Source: Theocolax elegans
Lineage: Eukaryota; Arthropoda; Insecta; Hymenoptera; Cerocephalidae
Direction of reading: 5' to 3'
NCBI GenBank assembly: GCA_026168455.1
Contig: CM047426.1
Coordinates: forward strand, 78,643,986 to 78,707,985
DNA length: 64,000 nucleotides
Shown here piece by piece: positions 39,180 to 48,967 of the stretch (position 1 is the stretch's first letter; each line of letters opens with the position of its first letter). A program made the position numbers and the translations under genes. Below the pieces are notes generated by a model. It saw nothing but the letters and a program-made list of their open reading frames with translations, was not told where the DNA came from and did not search any database.

Positions 39180-40233
39180 ACTGTCAAAACCAGACTCTCT
39201 AGGCGTCAATACCTCGGGATCTTTTACTTCGACTGGTTTTGGTAGCATTGTAAATCAAGTTTGATGCATTTTGAACATAACCGGTAAGCGATTATCACAC
39301 ATTAGGGGTGTCCCAGTTCTTACTAGTATACGCGTTCTATGTGTTAGAAAATACGGTTTATTGTTCCGAAACACGGGTAACTGTTCGTAACACCCTGTCG
39401 TTTCTCTCTCAAATATCTTTACTTTTAAGCATTTTAATAGACGAATAACTTCTCCCGCTCTCCTTTTTTTCATAGTGCGAATGTAATATCATTAGTTTCA
39501 AGCGAGTACATTATACGATTTTCTTGCGCTTCATATATTTTATCTAAATTTCCTTCATATAACACAGAATATTTGTTAACTCCGCATGAATCGTCCGGAA
39601 TCTAGGCATCGATATCTGTACATTCTAATCCGCGAGTGTGCATGTAACCCCAGAGTCTAATTTTACTTTATTATATTCCAAATGTACAGTCACATAGTAA
39701 TCGTATATTGTTATTTCAACATGACCTGCGACATAAGCATCTTTATAGCTACCGTATGATTCCAGCAAAGAACCTCCAATACAATTTCCGCTATTATCAT
39801 TCCCTCCCGCGAACACGATTGGTGTATTAGTGGTACTGTTTCTTGGTAGATTTATAATTTGGGTGCCGCTTATAGAAAAATAGCCTGAGCGATGAATTTC
39901 ATAACTTTTTTCCCTACTTATTTCTTTATAATAACTAATTTCTCTGTTTAGGACGCGAGATGCATGTCCGAGCATACCACAATGTGTAAATGTACGTGTG
40001 ATTTTTATTATGCATTTACGTACTTGCGTGGTACTGTAATCGTTCAATTGTAGTAATTACGCGTAAATTTTTGTTACATTAATGTATGGTTCATGTATAT
40101 CACATTCTTTAACATCTACTAACGATATTGTTGTTAAATTTGAAAGTTGCTCCCCGCAGTCACATCCGTTAAGTCCCGACGAGTAATTAATTACACTTAC
40201 GAACAAAAGCAGGAGGAATGATCTCTTTGCCAT
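39180..40233 (-). pseudogene. Chuvirus-like glycoprotein pseudogene, internally deleted
   Basis: An ATG at 40231-40233 starts a signal peptide (Lys-Arg, then a Leu-rich core) followed by a Cys-rich region typical of the chuvirus-like glycoprotein group. An in-frame stop occurs near 40058. The main block continues to 39625 with paired cysteines, Asn-x-Ser/Thr glycosylation sites and a Phe-Ala-Gly-x-x-Asp motif comparable to the copy at 12236-12899. A frameshift and further stop lie near 39600-39635. At about 39475 the sequence jumps to the family's C-terminal part: a Cys-Tyr followed by a Leu-Pro-Val turn, then an Arg-Thr-Arg stretch. This skips the middle of the ectodomain that the 12.3-kb fragment still has. 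The remnant fades out near 39180. Such genes in insects are usually carried by BEL/Pao-like elements or are direct viral insertions. It is non-functional. Confidence 0.7.
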
Positions 40234-40439
40234 ATGTAAATAGGATAATTTTTCTATGCTTTCGTTGTCCTTGTACGAAGTTACAAAGTTATTTTCTATT
40301 TGTCTATTCGAAACGGATTTCTATTTCTTCCGGAATGGTGTCTAATATTTCTTTAAAATAATACAAAAGTATGAATATTGAATTAAAATATAACTACTCC
40401 TGTGATTGAACAGATGAGAAACAATGTAGTGAATACTAC

Positions 40440-41757
40440 GGTTTTTACGTATTAATTAATTTATTCCTACAGTAATTTTTCATATCCCAAAAATCCTCCG
40501 AGTGTTTTTGCTTAACTAATTTATGGAATAAATCTTTAGTATTTGTATCGTTAAAGATATTTGATAGATTGGTAATATTTAACGACGTCTGAAGAAATAA
40601 TTAGTGATTTGAATATTCCGTTGGTATCTCATATATTTTTATAATTTTCCCGTTTATTTTAAACGTACAATTCGTTTTTGTGTGTATTATTCCGACTCCA
40701 TGTAACGGTATGATTGTCCCTATTAATTCGTTACAGCCAATTAACACTCTCGTAGTCATGGACGCTGAGTATAATATTTTATTCAATTTTACAAGTTTTA
40801 TTATCGTTAGTTTAGCATTGGTTTTATATTTAATATTGCAATTACGGTAATTAAATTCGGTCGGTTAAGACATCAATTCCGTTTTGCAACTATTCTATTG
40901 TGTTTAAATGCAGTCTTTCTTTTTTGCAAATTAATTTTCCTTGAAACTTTTTACAATTTGTAAAGTCGGTGCTTGAAAAACCGTTATAATTTGCTTCTAA
41001 TTGCAGTATATAGTTATTTTTTGGTTTAATGTAAGCGATGTTTGATTAGTTTGTATACATGTTTTGAGAAATTGGAAGAGAAGATACCCTGTACAATGAA
41101 CAGGTAGATTTTTCAACCGAGGGAACCTCTATTTGAATAAATAGTTTATTATTAATGTATCCGGTATGTAGGCTTGTTATATTAGCTAGTATTCTTAAAT
41201 CTCTATTTCCTCTTTTCACGGGAATTCATTGATTTTCTCATATTTTTCGATATAATTAACAACTTTGAGTCTATTAGATGATAATAAAGTAGTATATATT
41301 TGTTTTTCTTTTATTCCTTCTAAATTAATAAGGGTACCTACACTGCAGCTTATCTGGTTGTCCAACATTTTTCCAAACGTAATCTTTATATTATCTATTA
41401 CTTGAGAGTATCATTCAAGGTAAATTTCATTTTTCATTTGCTTCATTTTTTGCATAATGTTGAATTCATCGTACAATCTTGATTCTTCTATATATACCTC
41501 AGTTCCTATCGTATTTTTTTTTTAATTTTTTTTTCTTTTATTTTATTTTATTTTTTTTTGTATATTCATTTTTTTTATCCTATTATTTTTCTTTCCTATC
41601 GTATTACTTTCTATTAATACTATTTTATTTCTAACCCCTACTAGTATCCAATCTATGTAATTGTTAATTAATTTACTTTCTAAATCATAAGGTATTAACT
41701 CGTTTTCATGCAAATCTGATTTTACGTCCATGCAAGTAATTTCCGTTGATTTCAAAA
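40440..41757 (-). pseudogene. Insect retroelement/baculovirus F-type envelope-like remnant
   Basis: Directly upstream of the chuvirus-like pseudogene on the same strand is a heavily broken frame set. Open pieces lie at 41543-41755, about 41150-41500, about 40860-41100 and 40601-40786. The order of features fits an F-like envelope protein: a long amphipathic segment with Leu-Ile-Asn and Ser-Ser-Asn-Arg stretches, scattered Cys, a late domain with Gly-Cys-Asn and Asn-Cys-x-Phe, then a helix rich in Asn/Asp and a hydrophobic anchor at about 40400-40450. An A/T-only simple tract at about 41517-41580 interrupts it. Errantivirus-type envelopes have this layout. Assignment is by pattern, not alignment, and several stops make it non-functional. 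Confidence 0.4.
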
Positions 41758-42234
41758 TGTGTAAAGTTCTAGTATATTTTTCTTATAAATTCTTAAAATT
41801 TTCTTAAAATTCTTAAAATAAGGGTACATATTAAGTTAGAAAAAAGGCGATAAATGTAAAGGATGATACAAAAAAACTTAGTCAACATTACAATGGTATT
41901 GTCAGTAGGCTGAAAAAACAATTTTGATTGAGATGATTATTTTTTCTTTATTTTTTCTTTGTTTACAGTATTAATTCTAGTCAAATATTGTCACAGGTTT
42001 GGTTAATTGAATTTTTAATAAGTACAATTTGTAAATAAGAATTTTTATTGTATTTGACATAATTGATAACATAATTTTTAAATTGTTGACGTAATATAAA
42101 AAAGAATCTTTAATCTATTTATTTACATGTACAATACATATAGGAATTTAATTTAATGAAATTGACATATAATTTGAATTAAAAATCGCGCCTTTTTATA
42201 CAGGTATAGTTAGTGTTATAACACATGATAATAG

Positions 42235-42235
<1 letters not shown>

Positions 42236-42269
<34 letters not shown>
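42236..42269. repeat. (AT)n microsatellite
   Basis: About 17 AT units. A second run of about ten units lies at 42784-42807. Confidence 0.95.
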
Positions 42270-42272
<3 letters not shown>

Positions 42273-42599
42273 CAGCTGTGATTGAATTTAGTCTACCGTC
42301 TGTGATATTTTCTTCGTGACTGCTTTTGCTCTCTTTTTTTGTGTTATTAATTTTTATATGGTATTTAATCTATTCAAGTATTTATTTTATTAATAGTGTT
42401 GAATTATGGACCTTTTAAGGAGATAGAGGTAATCATCACAACTATTCAGTTTCTGTGCATATAACAAAATAAAGTTAATTGGTTTTCAATATCCTTGTTT
42501 TCATTGTTAGTGCGACGACTCAGTGATGCTACGATCAAAATTGAAATGCTAATCATTTGATATATTGACAAGTAGTAAGCAAAATAGAAACCACTAGGC

Positions 42600-42760
42600 T
42601 TAGATACAAAATCTATAATTGTTTATGTACATTCAAATATACTCATTTTTGTAAATAAAGGTATAGCCTGAGAAGGATGACGAAAAGTAATCGAAATGTC
42701 GCCATCTAATTAAATGTATGGTTTATTCACCAAGATCGAGAAACCTTAGTTTGAAATAAA
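42600..42760 (+). repeat. Retroelement-end-like repeat (AATAAAGGTATAG..GAAATGTCGCC)
   Basis: The sequence AATAAAGGTATAGCCTGAGA, then a GACGAAAAGTAATCGAAATG segment and a TATGGTTTRTT tail, recurs with about 70 percent visual similarity in the right arm of the inverted repeat near 50140-50230. It recurs in inverted form near 48975-49065. The CGAAACGTC-type core is often seen at ends of Penelope-like elements; that link is inference. Confidence 0.45.
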
Positions 42761-43164
42761 ATTTGCGTGGATGACAAAATATACATCTATATATATATAT
42801 ATATTTTGTTATACAATAGCCAAGATGGTGTGGTTAGTGCGAAGGTTGGTCAGAGAGTGTCCTCCATCTCTAAAGATAGAGGCTTTTCTTTTTTTCTTCT
42901 TTACAATAATATTAATATTGCTGGATACGGGAGAGATAATTCCTGTTCCAAAATGCTAACTGTCAAAACGGTCGTTGCTTACAGAAATGAGCGCGCGACA
43001 TATCATAAAACAATAAATCGGTTTAGTCCTATTTTATTAGGATTTTCGTAAACGCCTTAATATTATACATATATTAACGGAATAGGACGGAAACGTGTGC
43101 GTAGCAAAATAGTGTATTTGTCTTGAACAAGAGATCAGATAAAATTTGAGAGTAGTTATTATAA

Positions 43165-43737
43165 GATATGTGTGTATAATATTTAATATCGGTCTTTCCG
43201 AACAAAGTTGCTTGATTTTTTAATAAAGCAGACCCTATTTACACTATCTCAAGATGTACCGCGACGCCAATATTGAGGAAACGAAAAGACTGATATTACA
43301 TATTATACACACATATACATATCATTTTCATTTTAAATAACTCACGACTCTAATACGTCGCATTCTGGCTGGTGGTTTTTCCCACCGCTAGATGGAGACA
43401 ATTATCACTCTACACTCGTTTGGGAGATCGTCGTTTCCTCTCTATATATATAGCCGCAGAACATCTTGTTGGCGTTGCGGTTCATCTTACGACTGGCGTA
43501 TAAGGTGAGATTTCCAGTTCCTTACTGATGAGTCCAAGCTGGAGATCCAGGACGAAACGCCTTTAAAAAAGTTTTTTTTAAAAGACCTGTGCTCTGGGAA
43601 ATTCCACCAACCATAGTAGACAAAGAGTAAATAGGGTCTGCTTTATTTCAAAATAAAGCAACTTTGTTCGGAAATACCGATATTACACATTATACACACA
43701 TACACATATCACCGAACGATAAAATCATTTTCATTTT
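43165..43737. repeat. Inverted-repeat element enclosing a hammerhead ribozyme
   Basis: The left arm at about 43165-43250 (ending AAAGCAGACCCTATTTAC) matches the inverse of 43625-43715. A direct repeat of about 45 bp with core ATTATACACACATA lies at 43288-43334 and 43677-43737. A further imperfect inverted pair flanks it inside (GTACCGCGACGCCAA near 43256 and its inverse near 43470-43485). The plus-strand ribozyme lies in the right half. The element may be a retrozyme-like or Penelope-terminal derivative that was rearranged. Confidence 0.5.
43495..43561 (+). ncRNA. Hammerhead self-cleaving ribozyme, complete core
   Basis: All core parts are present and in register. Stem III is GGCGU (43495-43499) with ACGCC (43557-43561). 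The cleavage position follows A43500 (GUA triplet). Stem I is UAAGG (43501-43505) with CCUUA (43520-43524). The conserved box CUGAUGA lies at 43525-43531. Stem II is GUCC (43532-43535) with GGAC (43550-43553), followed by GAAA (43554-43557). Stem III is the open helix, so the fold is type III. Both hairpin loops (14 nt each) are long enough for tertiary contacts. Predicted activity is cleavage between 43500 and 43501 in plus-strand RNA. Related copies lie on the minus strand from 53.9 kb onward. Confidence 0.88.
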
Positions 43738-43771
43738 ATAGATTCCTACCCCTTGACGTTGGAGATAATAA

Positions 43772-44190
43772 TTAAACGCATTTTGCGTACTTTCGCCACA
43801 CCGGAATTTTTCGTTTACTGTATTTACATTCTCCATGATACGTCTGGTCACCAAATCCTTGGCAACGATATTCTTTTATTTCTAAATATTTTGCATATAT
43901 TTTCTCTAATTCTATGAACGCTGAGTTTTCCCCATACCTTTTTTCTGCTTCATTGACGAGTTCATCGTCACTTTTTTCTGAATAATCCGGATTTTGCATT
44001 TCTACTTGCGCTCTAAGGTTTATAAACCTTAACCATTGAGACATACAATCGTCCAACCCTACAGCGCTAAGGTAGGCATCTTTAATGGCCAACCTGAAGC
44101 TTAGACTGTGATTGTATATAAGAACGAATATTAAGAACTCTGCTTTTTTTGTATTTGCTACAAGACAATGTAAACGTGCGAACGAGATTA
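43772..44190 (-). pseudogene. Open coding-like stretch, Lys/Glu-rich, family unknown
   Basis: The minus strand is open for about 135 codons, from a stop near 44193 to the stop at 43772, without a convenient ATG. A possible splice acceptor (AAGCTTCAG) precedes the part beginning LAIKDAYLSAVGLDDC. The C-terminal 60 residues are helical and charged, then Cys-containing (RCQGFGDQTYHGECKYSKRK). Balanced composition suggests a true coding remnant or exon, perhaps the same element as the frame at 44208-44522. No family recognised. Confidence 0.35.
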
Positions 44191-44207
44191 TTTATTTAAT
44201 ATATCCC

Positions 44208-44522
44208 TTATTGTATTAAAAAAATTAAATTGTTATTTTTATTAACAGTCGAATTTTGAACTTTCTCCACAAAATGAACTAATTTATCGAATTTCTGCTG
44301 CATGTTTTTATTAAAATCATTATCAGAAATTTTTTTATACATTAAGTTTGAGTCCATGGTTTTATCCGACATGTGTATTGAAGCTATCTCTGAGTTTACT
44401 TTACTTAATTTTCTTAATAAAGTTCCCTTTTCAATAATTAATTTTGATAAAATCTTTCTATTCCCTCCTCTTCTCGTTTCTTTGCAATCGCTATTTTGTT
44501 GTACAGATTCTCCTATATCCAT
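44208..44522 (-). pseudogene. Short coiled-coil reading frame, gag-like N-terminus?
   Basis: A 104-codon frame starts MDIGESVQQN and has a Lys/Leu/Ile heptad-like stretch around residues 22-50 (KILSKLIIEKGTLLRKLSKV), predicted to be a coiled coil. It is directly upstream of the 43772-44190 stretch in the same orientation. N-terminal coiled coils of this size occur in retroelement gag proteins, but no zinc knuckle or other mark is present, so the function is unknown. Confidence 0.3.
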
Positions 44523-44802
44523 CGAGCCTTGTGTTAGATTATTTTTTTCTAGTATTCCAAACTCTCCTTATATATTTATACCTGCGCGTCCTCTAAGAAA
44601 ATATGACTAATTAATTAGCATTCGGTAATGAGACTATTTATAAATGCATTTACGGTAGTTTTTCCGAATCAAACAAATTTAAATTAAACTAGGCACTATA
44701 AATCGACGGCTAAGAGGTATACAAACCACCGCTTGAGTACGGCCAACCAAGTAATGGTAAAACCAGGTAATGACTGTATCGGAACAGCCCATTGAACGTA
44801 GC

Positions 44803-46038
44803 TTACGAAGTAATAACACGTCTGTTTACGTCACCTGGTCTATCATCCGCTACCTGTGATCTGCGCTGTGCTGCTCTCTGTGTTCTACCTAACGTTCCAC
44901 GTCCACGTCCCCTCGGGTTCTGTATTGTGGGTGCAGTACTATCTGAGGTGCTGGTATCCATACTAAGTCGACGCGCAACAACCCTTCTTCTTGTAGCGCT
45001 AGGTGGAAAACATACACTTGGTAGAGCCGATAAGTTAGAATAACATCTAACATTACAAGCATACGCATCAATTGAATTTGTAACACAAGACGGGGAGCTA
45101 AAGTGAGCACATAAACATGCTGGATCCAGCCTAAGTAGCTAACCTAAATGAATACAAAGATGCACCACCGGCACATCTACACATAGTCCAGTGTCCATTC
45201 TGGCCTGGGTCTGGAGTGATACTAGAAGGTGATAAACCAACATCATCATGAAGGCACAATAAATACCCAGTAAATATATAAGTTAGTCTGCTTAAAGGAC
45301 ACAATGCACCATAAGTGTAAAATTTGTATGAATACGTGTCGCAGTGGTCAAATAATTGGAATAGGATAACATCAGGAATTAAAGATCTATGAAGAGGAAT
45401 ATTAGCATAGTATAAAAGAAAATACATGCCAATTCGTACTGTATTTAAGGGTATATGCGGTAAATGTGGGAAAAACTGACTATGCAATATAATGAATTTA
45501 CGGAACATACTATAAACCCGAGTAGAAAATAAATCCCATCCGGGGACATTACTATTGTATAATGGAGAGCAAAGAGCATGCGCTATGCCTAACCCAAAAA
45601 ATCTAGTATGTGTAGACAAGTATGTATATACATGTTGGAAGGTTAATATTGAAAGCTGTGCGTGTTTGAGGATTGAGATGCAGAGTTCGCATCCACACGC
45701 CCTAGAATACTCGCCAGGGAAGATAGCACTCGTTCGGATTCTGTCTATGGCCGTTGGGATACATGAGCACGATCGGAATGACATTTTTTAGACGCTTGCA
45801 AATCTCTTTTACTGAACGAGAACTCAGAAGTACGCGTACGCGATTGATAATTTTTGATAATAGGAGTAAATTGAGCAGTACGTTTTAGAATGGACCAATT
45901 TACCTCAAATGGGTCTTGACCTATTAATGCTGAGTTTGGGAATCCTACCAAACTTTGAAGCCCTGGTTGCACATCTATATCGCATGCAACAACAGTTGTA
46001 TTATTTAAAAGAATTTCGTCCTTCCCGTAGTGAGCCAT
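44803..46038 (-). pseudogene. Broken gene with Ac81-like features, possible large-DNA-virus origin
   Basis: Three adjoining minus-strand frames read like one protein. The N-terminal frame (46038-45745) ends at a run of A near 45785. Its successor (45784-45131, 217 codons) overlaps it by 40 bases. The last part (about 45130 to a stop at 44803-44805) is in another frame and ends in a basic RGRGRGTLGRTQRAAQRR tail. The middle part has two Cys pairs near its start, a Phe-Gly-Leu..His segment, a Tyr-rich Cys-Pro-Leu-Ser stretch before a hydrophobic helix, and a His-Trp..Cys-x-Cys region. This order recalls the conserved Ac81 protein of baculoviruses, nudiviruses and relatives, which acts in virion envelopment or assembly. 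The call is from remembered pattern only. Alternatives are another viral membrane protein or an unknown host gene. At least two frameshifts make it non-functional as read. Confidence 0.4.
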
Positions 46039-46051
46039 CTGTGATATTTTT

Positions 46052-46052
<1 letters not shown>

Positions 46053-46105
<53 letters not shown>

Positions 46106-46126
46106 GAGATTGATTGATTGATTGAT
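46053..46126. repeat. (AG)n then (GATT)n microsatellite
   Basis: AG units run from 46053 to about 46109 with one GC interruption, followed by five GATT units to about 46126. Shorter GA tracts recur at about 46287-46335. Confidence 0.95.
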
Positions 46127-46129
46127 TCG

Positions 46130-46774
46130 TTTATTGGTATTTTAGGGAAACCCCCGTATACACAGTAGTTACATATTAATAATCAAAGTAAATAAAAGCC
46201 GGAAAATTCCATAATAAATATAAATAATGTAAAAAATGTGATAACAATAATAAAATAAAATAACAAACTATCAATATTACATAACAAGAGAGAAAGAGAG
46301 GGAGAGAGAGTATGTATTTGTAAGAGAGAGAGAGGAAATGATAGAGGACAATTTTAGATATTGAACGAATATGGTATTTACGTTTATTATTTGTGGGCCT
46401 AAAAAGGGCCGTTTGTTATTATTTCTAAATATAAATTTACAATTTTTTTTAACCGTCTTTTTGTGGCAATGATTTATTATTTATTGAAACTTTTTCCGTA
46501 TATTTTTTCCATTACGACGACATTGAATGATGATTAGTGTTATCCTTAGTATTGGTTTTTTATCGATGAGAGAAACTCGATCTGAACTTTGGTTTGAACC
46601 CATCGTGATTGAATTATCAAACGGTAATAAAATTTGAACGTAAGCTTAATTTATAAAATATAAATGTCGTAGATGTATTCAAAAAGGTTAAAAGTCGACT
46701 CATCGTGAGAAAAGCTCAATAGAGGTGAGGGTCACAGGAGAATTTTGTCTTACCGAGAAGCTATTTACCTTAAG
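46130..46774. other. AT-rich sequence with GA tracts
   Basis: No gene seen. Contains GA-rich patches and AT-rich unique sequence between the microsatellite and the palindromic MITE. Confidence 0.4.
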
Positions 46775-47278
46775 GGGAGTCCGTAGAGTATAGTTGAATA
46801 TATTACCACCCGAAAATTTGCGAGCAGAAGTTACGCTACCGTCAGATAGGCTGAGTTCATATTCGACAACAATTTTGGACAATTAAAAAAAAATAGAGTT
46901 TTTACGACACAAAATCAAAGTTAAGCGCCATAGCTATTGATGCAATGATTAATTACATATTACTAAGATGATCGAAAAGTCAGTATTTTCGACGAATAGT
47001 GATAAGTACGAAGTGACTTCGGTAGGTGTTCTTAGAATTGATTCGTACTTATCACTATTCGTCGAAAATACTGACTTTTCGATCAGGTAAGCAATATGTA
47101 ATTAATCATTACATCAATAGCTATCGCGCTCAACTCTGATTTTGTGTGGTAAAAACTGTATTTTCTTTAAATGATCAAAATTATTGTCGAATATGAACTC
47201 AGCTTATTTGACGGCAGCGCCACTTTTGCTCGCAAAATTCGGGTGGTGGATTTGTGAAGCTATGAGTACGGACTGCCC
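46775..47278. mobile_element. Palindromic MITE, copy 2
   Basis: Ends GGGAGTCCGTAGAGTATAG (left) and TATGAGTACGGACTGCCC (right) are inverted copies. The arms of about 235 bp meet at a short loop near 47010-47040, with matching segments GACGAATAGTGATAAGTACG and its inverse. It is the same family as 36391-36829. The minus-strand 60-codon frame inside is a shadow. Confidence 0.8.
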
Positions 47279-47569
47279 ATAATAGGTAAAGCTGGTATTG
47301 CGGTTAGTACGAAAGAGAAGCAATAAATTATCGTAATATGACCGTATTTAAGAAAATAGAATAAATGCGTGAAAAGATTTTATTTTTATTTTCATGTTGT
47401 AACAGGAAGGGAAAATGTTAGCTAAGTAAATACGAAATACAAAATTATGTACGAGGCAAGTGTCGATTTATTTAAATATTTTACGAAATATTACAGACAA
47501 TATATATTATACATTGTAATACATACGTATTATTTCATCACAAATATAATTAGAATGAAAGGATGTTAA

Positions 47570-48346
47570 CTATAAGTAAATAATATCAAAGTAATATTCT
47601 AAGAAAAATTTTGACTCTTCGTAATTAAATCGATCTTTTACTCTCGATTTTACATCATAGATACCGATCACAAAACTTTTAAAGAACTTTCGTCCTTCGC
47701 GTGAATTTAAATTATAAGCGGTAACTTTTTCTTTCACAATATCGCAAATAAAATTTTTACATTTTTCAATATCGTTGATATAGCGTTCGAGTCGACGATA
47801 TCGTTCTTCTACACAAAAAATACTATACTTTAGTCCTTCGAAAGTTGATTTTTGCATAATTATAGTTGGTTGAAAACATTTTCTCTTCTTTTTTGTCTTG
47901 TTTCCGTTGGATAATTTTGACGTTTTATTTAAAATAATAGATTTTCCTCCATACGAAGTAGCAAAAATTATTTTAAAATCGTTGATGTAGATTCTCGTGC
48001 GACTTTTATAAGATAAGTCATTGTCGTTATTAAAATATTTTGATATTTCGTCGAGTTTATTTTGTAGTTTTACCCAAGTATCCAAATCGATTACTAGGCA
48101 TATCGAGTGAGTTTGATTTAACAGTTGAATAACGGGTTCCATTTTTTGATTATGAAAAACTTGTACAATGACATTTATTATTTTTGTAGCCGATTTATTT
48201 AGTGAGTACGAAGTTTCGAGTAAATTTCGATGCAAGGTGCGTCTTTTATCTTCTAAATTCACAGACACTTTTTTCTCACAGTCCATTTGTTTGAAGGCTT
48301 CGTTTTCGGCAAAAATAAAATCAGTTTCTAACAATGCTTGAGCCAT
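47570..48346 (-). CDS. Intact 258-residue orphan protein, Lys/Ile/Asn-rich
   Basis: This is the longest uninterrupted non-RT frame in the repeat-rich half and has a normal ATG start at 48346 and TAA stop at 47570. The first 45 residues are acidic then basic and helical; the middle holds a small Cys/Val/Leu-rich strand region (HSICLVIDLDTWVKLQNKL), a basic linker with KKKRKC, and a long C-terminal helical region ending in Tyr/Phe-rich residues. No signal peptide, membrane segment, zinc finger or catalytic motif is seen. All neighbours on this strand are broken, so an intact frame of this length suggests a recent arrival or retained function. It may belong to a transposon or virus-derived family, but I do not recognise it with confidence. 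Confidence 0.55.
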   Translation of the reverse strand: MAQALLETDFIFAENEAFKQMDCEKKVSVNLEDKRRTLHRNLLETSYSLNKSATKIINVIVQVFHNQKMEPVIQLLNQTHSICLVIDLDTWVKLQNKLDEISKYFNNDNDLSYKSRTRIYINDFKIIFATSYGGKSIILNKTSKLSNGNKTKKKRKCFQPTIIMQKSTFEGLKYSIFCVEERYRRLERYINDIEKCKNFICDIVKEKVTAYNLNSREGRKFFKSFVIGIYDVKSRVKDRFNYEESKFFLEYYFDIIYL

Positions 48347-48967
48347 CTTTGTAATACTTTATGTCGCACGGGTCTCGACGAGTTTACCGACTATAGGAAC
48401 ACTAGTATACAGAAAAGATACTGTAATAATGCATTCAGGGTGAGCGGAGTGTTCTTTCTAAAACCTGACCGGTCCCACGCAAAGGTCTCTCGTAAAATAG
48501 GAGGGGATCTATTTAGAAGATTACACGTCTGTACAAGTAACTTCAAAGTCACAAGTATTAATAAAAAGGTTTTTTACGTATTTTAGAAGAGAAAGAAAAC
48601 AGGTAAAGATACTTTCTAAACGAAAATGCATAAGACAAAAGACGACGGTGTCTCGAAAGATTTATGTTTCTTTCTTTTTCTATCAATCGTAGGTAACGTT
48701 TTTTCAAAAGATTTTTCTAAATGTCATCGAGGTTTTTCTTTGTGTTCAGAAATTTACAAAAAAGAAAGTAAGAGTGGGATGTCATAGAAAAGTTAATTTG
48801 CTAGGAAAAATTTGAGATCGTAGTTACTTCAAATTTGCTTTCGACGTGTAAGAATCTTGAAACATACTTCAAAAGAATATTTACAATTCTACAATGAATT
48901 CGGTAGAATAACAGTATTTCATTTTTTTATAATATAAATTTGTTGTTATTATCGTCCACACATTTAT
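48347..48967. other. Unique AT-rich sequence upstream of the orphan gene
   Basis: It contains no supported gene on either strand. It would hold the promoter of the minus-strand orphan frame; no clear TATA plus initiator pair was found. Confidence 0.4.

Noticed and set aside
43585..43605. TTCCACCAACCA shared between the 43.5-kb element and array units
   Set aside because: Orientation relative to the ribozyme differs between the two, so common descent or a primer-binding role is not supported.
45555..45791. A plus-strand 78-codon frame over the Ac81-like region
   Set aside because: Shadow of the longer minus-strand frame, with worse composition.
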